From NCBI GenBank assembly GCA_964576215.1, contig CAZNVM010000041.1, positions 1 to 12,090 of the forward strand: DNA of 12,090 nucleotides, read 5' to 3'. Below are positions 6,599 to 12,090 of the stretch, one piece after another. The stretch's first letter is position 1. Every line of letters starts with the position of its first letter. Below the pieces are notes generated by a model that saw only the letters and a list, made by a program, of their open reading frames with translations, was not told the origin of the DNA and did no database searches. The DNA is from JAVBSX01 sp964576215 (GTDB lineage: Bacteria; Planctomycetota; Planctomycetia; Pirellulales; Thermoguttaceae). The position numbers were made by a program, and so were the translations under genes.

Positions 6599-9500
6599 TC
6601 TCCTCCCCGGCGGAGTGGGCATTTCCTGCAGGCTTTCCAGCGGGGTCGGGACCGTCGGGTAGAGCGGGGAAACGTCGCCGTTGACCGGTTGTTCCGCCAT
6701 CGGTTCCCATATCCGTACATTATTTCCGGTCGGCGAACCGTGCATCTTGATCACCTCCTTGAGACTCCAGTTGATCTTGGCCGCTTCTTCCCGCTTGATC
6801 CGCTCGGCATCCTCGGAGATTCCCCCCTCTTCCCGGTACTTGACGATCTGCGGCGTCAAAATAATGATAAGCTCCTTTTTCTGGATGGCGTCATATTTGT
6901 ACTGAAACAGTCTCCCCAGGACGGGAATGTCCGCAATAAACGGAACACGGCGATTGACGCAAAGCGTCTCCTTGCTCAACAAGCCGCCGAGCAGGACCGT
7001 TTCATTATTCGACGCGGTTACGTTCGTCCGGGTCGTGATTGCGCTGACTTTCGGTACGTTATACGTCTTGCCGGTACCGTCCGGGATTGGTGTTCCGTCT
7101 GCGGCACTGCCGACGCTCGATTTTTCCACGCCGATGTCCATCACCACTTTCCCGTCCGGACTGATTTGCGGCTTCACCATGAGCATAAGACCGACTTCTT
7201 CCCTTTCGACGTTCTGTGTCGTGTTGTAACCTCCCACAGTCGTTCCACCGGCGAACGAAACCCGTTCCCCGATCAGGATGAACGCCATCTGGTTGTCCAT
7301 TGCCATTATTTGCGGACGGCTGAGCACTTCCAGTTTTCGTTTTTCCTCCAACGCACGAATGAGAACGCTGACCGATTCGCTGTTCGCGGAAAAGACCATG
7401 CCGCCGAACCCGGTTTCCGAGCCGACACGTCCCAGGTTGAAGTTCGATAAAATCTGTGGGGCCACCGTGCCGGTGTAGGGGGAAGCCATATTGTTCCCGA
7501 TGGATTCGGTCGGATCATTATTGAACAGAAAACCGGGCTTGCCGCCCAGACTGCGATTGAACAAGATGGAATCCTGAAGTCCGAATTCCGCACCGAATTC
7601 GTTGTTGTTCGAAAGGGTAACCTCGGCGATCAACACCTGGATCACGACCTGGTCCGGCTGCCGGTCCAGTTTCTCGACCATTTTCAGGATTTCCTCAAAA
7701 TATCTCGGTCTCGCTTCAATCACGAGTGAGTTTGTCTTCTCTTCCGGAACGACGATGAGTGCTTCTTCAAACTGGAGAAACGTACTGACACCACCGCCGG
7801 GAGCTTGTTTGAGGACGGCCTGCTTTGCCTTCATGTACTCATTGATCGCTTTGGCCACATCAACCGCCTTGGAGTTTTTGAGCGGATAAACCCGCTGAAT
7901 TCGTTTCTCGGAATCATCCTTGTCGAATTGGTAGACGAGTGCCTGCACCATGTTAAGCTCATTTTTGGAGCCGATTGCGATGATCGTGTTGGAACGCGGT
8001 TCGTTGATAAACCGAAGCGGCACGAACTCTTCAGAAGGTTTGGCACCAGGCATTTGCGCCCCGATCCATTGTCCGCTGCGAATCTGGGCCGGTATCAGTT
8101 TGTCGAGAAGATCATACACGGCCTTGGAATCGCTGTAGACGAGCGGTATGACCCGCATTTCCGCAGTCGGAACGGGACTGTCGAGCAGTTCGATCAGCTT
8201 CCCGATGAGCGGCAGCGCATATTCCGGGGCGGTTACGAGGAGCGTGTTTTGCTGCACATCGGCATTGACCTTTAAGTTGGCAACGATTCCCGATTCGATG
8301 AGACGCCGTTCCCCTTCGTCGAGCGTTTCGAGAACAAACGACGGAGTCGAAATATCCTCTTTTCCCGGCGCAAGGATCGCTTCGAGTTTTGTTTTAACAT
8401 CGTTGGCCAGGGAATTGTGCAACCGGAATTGGCGTATCTGCAATTTCGGACCGCTTTCGTACAGGTCGATTTTGCTGAGAAACTTTTCGATTTCTCTCAG
8501 GTCGTTCGCTCCGGCGTGAACAATGAGCGAGTTGGTTCGGGTATCAACGACCGTCTGAATTCGCGGCATCCAGCCCCAACCAAACCGGGGCGGTGCTGGC
8601 GGTTGCGGTGGCTTGGGATACATTTCTTTGAGAAGGCCGGAAGCGTAGGTTGCGGAAACGTATTTGAGCCGAATCACTTTCCAACAGCTTCCCGGTTCCA
8701 CAAGCGGCGTGTCCAACGCTTCGATGAGCTTGAGTATCTCTTCAAACTGAGCCCCCCAACCGGCGACCATCAACGCGTTCGGATTACGGAGTGGGAAAAG
8801 ATTGAACCTTCCCCGCATTCTCGAAAAGAAGAGAAGGTTTGTCATGTCGAACAGCATCTCGTTCATCGAAATGCAATCGGTGTTTTTCAGGAAAACGACC
8901 TTCCATTGCGATTTCGAATCTTCCATGAGCTGTTCGATGTCCTTAATCATCTGCTGAAGCCGTGTGGATTCGGCGGTTGTCCCCTCGAACAGGATAATAT
9001 CCAACTCCGGAAGAACATTGATGTACATCGATTGCGGAATCTGAAACCCCGGATCGCTGGAACCGGGAACTTGTTCGTAGCCGTACGTGCCGCCGGCAGG
9101 CATACCGGAAAGGTCACTCGGACCGCCGATCCCTTGATCGAAAGTACCTCCTCCCCCTCCCCCCTCCAGCAAACCGGGCAATTCCTGTTGCAGTTTGTAG
9201 GTAACCCGTTGGATAGGGGCGTTGCTGGAAAACGGTGTCGTGGAGCGATACTGCGAACCATATTGCGAACCATATTGCGGGGAAGGTGCTCTTTGTTCGA
9301 ACTGAGGAACCGGTTGCGCCGCCAAACCCTGCAACGAGTCGCGAACGTGAGATATGGGGGATTGTAAGGGGGATTGCATGACGAGTGCATCGGCAAACTG
9401 TCGAAGATGCTGTGTCTGCTTTCCGCCGATGGGGAAAATGCGGCGGTCCATCCCTTCCGGGACTTTCGGACGGTCGATCATTCCGATCAACTGGAGCATC

Positions 9501-10396
9501 TGTTCGCAAAGTCTTTTGTCCCCTTTGAGAAAAATTTCACGCCGGTCGTAATTCAATTCGACCTGAACCGAGCGGGTGCGTTCTTCGGTCTGAATCACGT
9601 ATTCGTAAACGGCGGCCCCGGTCGTTTGCTTTTCTTCCCCTTCGACCGGCGGCGAAATCCGGGTGTACCGTTTTTGTTTTTTAAGTGCCTCACAAAGTTT
9701 CGCGTCGATCCAGCCGACGGACACTTTCGTCGGTTTGTACGTTCGGTCAACGATGTCGAAATCGTCCGGCTTGTACTGATATTGGGAGATTTCGGCAAGG
9801 TTGCGTTGAAATTCGCTCGGCTGTTGCGTCGGCGGAAGCAAAACGCTCATTTCCTGAAGCGTCTCGCTGAATTGCGTTTGTACTTCTTCCGGAGCGAGCA
9901 CGGCGACGCTTAGCAATTGGCTTTCGACGTAATCGGTGAACACGAAACTGACCGTCGGATTGTTGCCGAACCGGCGGTTTAGTTCCGCCTCGAACGCTCT
10001 GACATCGCGCACGGCGCAGCGGTAAACCTTGCCTCGCGGCGGAGAATGTTCCGTTTCCGGTGTCCGTGTAAAGGCGTCAATCGGGGAAAGCGTCCCGACG
10101 GCGAGAGTCGGTTTGATTTCCTGCATCCGGGGAATGAACTTGTCGGCCATTTCGATGGCCGCAAGCGGGCCCATGACGGTCAGCTCATTTTTTTCCGTAT
10201 CGACAAACTGCTTGGTATAGCGTTTCAGGTCGTCCGGCATCAATTTTTCCAGACGTTCACGAATCTCCTCCGCGGAAGTACGTTCGATGTGATACGTTTT
10301 CCAGTGAGCTTTTTCAAGGTCTTGCTCAGCGGGACACAGCACTGCCAACAGGAGAAACGCAATCGGCAGAACCCCGCGTGTCAAACAATTTGACAT
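6596..10396 (-). CDS. extended type II/III secretion superfamily secretin (GspD/PilQ-like)
   Basis: A 1266-residue protein, about twice the usual GspD length. Residues 1-24 are a signal peptide (hydrophobic core VLPIAFLLLAVL, likely cleavage CPA/EQ). Residues 25-310 hold less conserved alpha/beta segments. Residues 335-455 are a low-complexity linker (SPQYGSQYGSQYRS, a six-Gly run). Then come about five secretin N-type ring-building modules at roughly 498-562, 570-646, 655-740, 746-827 and 833-912, most with the VVDTRTNSLIVHA-type strand and helix pattern. The C-terminal secretin domain spans about 916-1187, with QVLIAEVTL, LEVLSRPQIMAMDNQ, VGLMLMVKPQIS, the signature VPFIADIPVLGRLFQ and the closing strand ELIIILTPQIV. 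It should form a multimeric outer-membrane channel. The Pro-rich tail could contact a partner. No ATPase or inner-membrane platform gene is in the window. There is no clear Shine-Dalgarno site, and a palindrome overlaps the start codon. Confidence 0.93.
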   Translation of the reverse strand: MSNCLTRGVLPIAFLLLAVLCPAEQDLEKAHWKTYHIERTSAEEIRERLEKLMPDDLKRYTKQFVDTEKNELTVMGPLAAIEMADKFIPRMQEIKPTLAVGTLSPIDAFTRTPETEHSPPRGKVYRCAVRDVRAFEAELNRRFGNNPTVSFVFTDYVESQLLSVAVLAPEEVQTQFSETLQEMSVLLPPTQQPSEFQRNLAEISQYQYKPDDFDIVDRTYKPTKVSVGWIDAKLCEALKKQKRYTRISPPVEGEEKQTTGAAVYEYVIQTEERTRSVQVELNYDRREIFLKGDKRLCEQMLQLIGMIDRPKVPEGMDRRIFPIGGKQTQHLRQFADALVMQSPLQSPISHVRDSLQGLAAQPVPQFEQRAPSPQYGSQYGSQYRSTTPFSSNAPIQRVTYKLQQELPGLLEGGGGGGTFDQGIGGPSDLSGMPAGGTYGYEQVPGSSDPGFQIPQSMYINVLPELDIILFEGTTAESTRLQQMIKDIEQLMEDSKSQWKVVFLKNTDCISMNEMLFDMTNLLFFSRMRGRFNLFPLRNPNALMVAGWGAQFEEILKLIEALDTPLVEPGSCWKVIRLKYVSATYASGLLKEMYPKPPQPPAPPRFGWGWMPRIQTVVDTRTNSLIVHAGANDLREIEKFLSKIDLYESGPKLQIRQFRLHNSLANDVKTKLEAILAPGKEDISTPSFVLETLDEGERRLIESGIVANLKVNADVQQNTLLVTAPEYALPLIGKLIELLDSPVPTAEMRVIPLVYSDSKAVYDLLDKLIPAQIRSGQWIGAQMPGAKPSEEFVPLRFINEPRSNTIIAIGSKNELNMVQALVYQFDKDDSEKRIQRVYPLKNSKAVDVAKAINEYMKAKQAVLKQAPGGGVSTFLQFEEALIVVPEEKTNSLVIEARPRYFEEILKMVEKLDRQPDQVVIQVLIAEVTLSNNNEFGAEFGLQDSILFNRSLGGKPGFLFNNDPTESIGNNMASPYTGTVAPQILSNFNLGRVGSETGFGGMVFSANSESVSVLIRALEEKRKLEVLSRPQIMAMDNQMAFILIGERVSFAGGTTVGGYNTTQNVEREEVGLMLMVKPQISPDGKVVMDIGVEKSSVGSAADGTPIPDGTGKTYNVPKVSAITTRTNVTASNNETVLLGGLLSKETLCVNRRVPFIADIPVLGRLFQYKYDAIQKKELIIILTPQIVKYREEGGISEDAERIKREEAAKINWSLKEVIKMHGSPTGNNVRIWEPMAEQPVNGDVSPLYPTVPTPLESLQEMPTPPGRR
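10379..10395. promoter_or_regulatory. palindrome overlapping the secretin start codon
   Basis: TGTCAAACAATTTGACA has perfect 7-bp arms (10379-10385, 10389-10395) around a 3-base centre and includes two bases of the start codon (10394-10396). It could be a protein-binding site or an mRNA hairpin hiding the initiation codon, but it may be coincidental because it lies within codons 1-6. Confidence 0.35.
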
Positions 10397-10496
10397 GATT
10401 TCGAGAACTTCTAGGAGTAAAAAAATACAAAAATCGCGGATAAGACGCGGATAGTAGTTTTTTTCCCATTCTAATTCAAGAGCAATTTTCGGAAGA

Positions 10497-10549
10497 TTTT
10501 AGCCGCCGCGCCCTGTACGGCGACACAGGGCGCGGAGTACCGGCTAAAA
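10497..10549 (-). terminator. strong stem-loop after the aminotransferase gene
   Basis: CCGCGCCCTGT (10506-10516) pairs perfectly with ACAGGGCGCGG (10525-10535) around 8 bases, and outer arms TTTTAGCC (10497-10504) and GGCTAAAA (10542-10549) add 8 more pairs after a small asymmetric bulge. It begins about 22 bases past the aminotransferase stop, where a terminator is expected, but the T tract is inside the stem rather than after it. It could also be a dispersed palindrome. It probably separates aminotransferase and secretin transcription. Confidence 0.5.
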
Positions 10550-10571
10550 AAGAGCAAAGATTAGCGAGTTA

Positions 10572-11756
10572 CTAACCAATGAATTCCTCGATCAAATCGA
10601 ACGCTTTTTCCAGCGTTTCCATGCTCGTTGCAAACGACGCCCGAACGTATCCTTCGCAACCGAAAGAACTTCCCATGACCGTCGCAACGCATTTCTTTTC
10701 CAGGAGTTCCTGGCACCATTGCGTGGAATTGTCGATCTGCACGTTGCCATATTTGCGTCCGAGGTGCTTTTTCACGTTGAAAAACGCATAAAACGCTCCC
10801 CCCATTTCCGGGCAACTGAATCCGTCGATCCCGGCAATTCGCTGTTTGACGTAATCCCGGCGTTTGGCAAATTCCTTGAGCATGTCGCTCACGCAGGTTT
10901 GGTCCCCTTGAATCGCGGCCAAAGCGGCGTATTGGCTGATGCTGCACGGGTTCGACGTTTCCTGCGATTGGAGTTCCGCGATTTTTTTGGCGACGTCCAT
11001 CGGGGCAATCGTCCAACCGATTCGCCAACCGGTCATGGAATACGTTTTGCTGACGCCGTTGACGAGAATCGTTCGGTCCTGCATTCCCGGACGAATCGTC
11101 GCGGTGCTTGCGAATTTGCCGGTGTAGACGAGCCGGTCGTAAATTTCGTCTGAAACGACGCCGAGGTTCTTTTCGAGCACGATGTCCGCCAGTTCGCCGA
11201 GCTGTTCGGGAGAATACATCGTTCCGGTCGGATTCGACGGGTTGCACAGGAGCAATAGTTTCGTTTTCGGCGTAATCGCAGCCCGAAAAGCATCCGGTTT
11301 GAGAAGGAAGTTCTCGGATTCCTTCGTTTCAACGATCACCGGAACGCCGCCGGCGAGTTTGATAAGCTCAGTATAGGAAACCCAGTACGGAGCGGGCACG
11401 ATCACCTCATCGCCGGGATTGATGACTGTGGTGAATGCGTTGTGCAAGGCGTGCTTGGCACCATTGGCGATACAAACCTGGGCGGCGGCGTATTCGTGTC
11501 CGAACCGGGACTTGTATTCGGCGACAACGGCGTTCTTCAATTCCGGGATACCGCTTGCAATCGTGTATTTCGTGTGTCCGGCGTTCATTGCGGCGTTGGC
11601 GGCGTCGCAGATATGTTTCGGCGTTCGGAAATCCGGCTCACCGACGCTCAGATCGTAGACGGTCTTCCCTTGGGCTTTCAAATCTTTCGCCTTGGCAGCC
11701 ATTGCAAGCGTTGCGGACGGTTCCATTGCCTGGACTAATTTCGAGATGGTAAACAT
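10572..11756 (-). CDS. class I/II pyridoxal-phosphate aminotransferase, aspartate aminotransferase type
   Basis: A 394-residue cytoplasmic enzyme of the fold-type I aminotransferase family, the usual length for aspartate aminotransferase subgroup Ib. It should interconvert aspartate and 2-oxoglutarate with oxaloacetate and glutamate. Conserved features are all present: DLSVGEPDFRTP near the N-terminus, YTIASGIPELK (64-74), NGAKHAL (98-104), the cofactor-binding Asn175 in CNPSNPTG, Asp203 and Tyr206 in SDEIYDRL, the Schiff-base Lys237 in NGVSKTYSMTGWRIG with Arg245 in the same motif, and Arg372 in YVRASFATS for the substrate carboxylate. A role in prephenate or aromatic transamination cannot be excluded from sequence alone. 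The start at 11756 matches the family's N-terminus (MFTISKLVQAMEPSATLAM); no Shine-Dalgarno site is visible. It is a housekeeping gene with no evident functional link to the secretin. Confidence 0.95.
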   Translation of the reverse strand: MFTISKLVQAMEPSATLAMAAKAKDLKAQGKTVYDLSVGEPDFRTPKHICDAANAAMNAGHTKYTIASGIPELKNAVVAEYKSRFGHEYAAAQVCIANGAKHALHNAFTTVINPGDEVIVPAPYWVSYTELIKLAGGVPVIVETKESENFLLKPDAFRAAITPKTKLLLLCNPSNPTGTMYSPEQLGELADIVLEKNLGVVSDEIYDRLVYTGKFASTATIRPGMQDRTILVNGVSKTYSMTGWRIGWTIAPMDVAKKIAELQSQETSNPCSISQYAALAAIQGDQTCVSDMLKEFAKRRDYVKQRIAGIDGFSCPEMGGAFYAFFNVKKHLGRKYGNVQIDNSTQWCQELLEKKCVATVMGSSFGCEGYVRASFATSMETLEKAFDLIEEFIG

Positions 11757-11833
11757 GGTTTTTTACTGGTAAAAGTGGGAGGAATGGGGGCACAGGTGCC
11801 TTGTCCACATGAACGGAAAAACAAAACCCCCTT

Positions 11834-11839
11834 ATTATA
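11834..11839 (-). promoter_or_regulatory. -10 box for the aminotransferase gene
   Basis: The minus strand reads a perfect TATAAT, preceded by CTG, giving a leader of about 70 bases to the ATG at 11756. No good -35 match is found at 16-18 bases; CCCCCT/AGGGGG segments flank the box. A small palindrome GGCACAGGTGCC lies in the leader. Confidence 0.4.
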
Positions 11840-12090
11840 CAGACCGGAATCACTGTTCCTAGAGGGGGAACTTACAGAGGCGCACATGACCGGATATTCG
11901 TTAGCGGCGGGGCCACCCAAAGTTAGCGGCCAAGACGATTGCAAAGTTTAAAAGCCTCCTCACCAAAATCTGTGGGTGGTTTTTTAGTAAAATGAAGCTA
12001 ACTGCTTTTGTATCAAATACTTACAACTGTTTTTGTGGCCGAGAAAGTGAGGTTCAAATTTGACAGATATTTCCAGATGTACTATTTCGA
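11840..12090. other. AT-rich upstream intergenic region, no gene seen
   Basis: I see no supported coding frame. A 9-bp direct repeat GTTAGCGGC occurs at 11900-11908 and 11922-11930. A perfect plus-strand TTGACA at 12060-12065 is followed after 17 bases by TATTTC (12083-12088, 3/6 to -10), a weak candidate promoter for a gene beyond the window edge. Confidence 0.4.

Noticed and set aside
11900..11930. Integron attC-like site suggested by two GTTAGCGGC copies
   Set aside because: The copies are in direct, not inverted, orientation. The GTTRRRY core is not matched at the last positions and there is no paired RYYYAAC end or integrase.
11955..11990. Plus-strand terminator from CTCACC, GGGTGG and a T run
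   Set aside because: Only four or five base pairs form and there is no plus-strand gene immediately upstream.

Overview
The window looks like chromosomal DNA from a planctomycete. The reasons are family-level: a two-domain protein whose PQQ-type propeller opens with a DWFSFRGP motif, a very long secretin with many N-type modules, a large secreted Cys-rich protein of no known family, wide intergenic regions rich in palindromic repeats, and mostly weak or absent Shine-Dalgarno sites. No marker gene is present, so the lineage is an inference.

Layout: (1) 137-2161, minus strand: a secreted protein with 38 cysteines between residues 305 and 579. (2) 2162-2774: a divergent, repeat-rich intergenic region. 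It holds a 16-bp direct repeat, a heptanucleotide array, a nested inverted-repeat element with three small palindromes, and a good sigma70-like promoter for the next gene. (3) 2775-5303, plus strand: a secreted protein with an N-terminal helical region, a jelly-roll-like domain and a C-terminal PQQ/BamB-like beta-propeller. An expanded heptanucleotide-based repeat sits in-frame exactly in the linker. (4) 5378-6373, minus strand: a predicted lipoprotein. (5) 6374-6595: an intergenic region filled almost edge to edge by a symmetrical element (heptamer array, 22-bp inverted repeat, heptamer array in opposite orientation). (6) 6596-10396, minus strand: a 1266-residue secretin of the type II/III secretion superfamily. 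(7) 10397-10571: a spacer with a strong stem-loop. (8) 10572-11756, minus strand: a class I aspartate-type aminotransferase. (9) 11757-12090: an AT-richer upstream region with a TATAAT box for the aminotransferase.

The aminotransferase, secretin and lipoprotein genes point the same way, but 175-222 bp spacers with strong hairpins separate them, so a tight operon is doubtful. The secretin and lipoprotein plausibly act together at the outer membrane. The aminotransferase is a housekeeping metabolic enzyme. No cytoplasmic or inner-membrane secretion component is encoded here.

The most unusual signal is not a gene. It is a family of oriented heptanucleotide (7-bp unit) arrays at four places. Three are intergenic (GGGCATC/GGGAATC/GGAAATC type, each beginning TAGGGCAT), and one (ACGGCAG/ACAGCAG type) has invaded or expanded inside a coding sequence while keeping the frame. 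At least two of the intergenic arrays stand next to large inverted repeats, which suggests a composite dispersed element.
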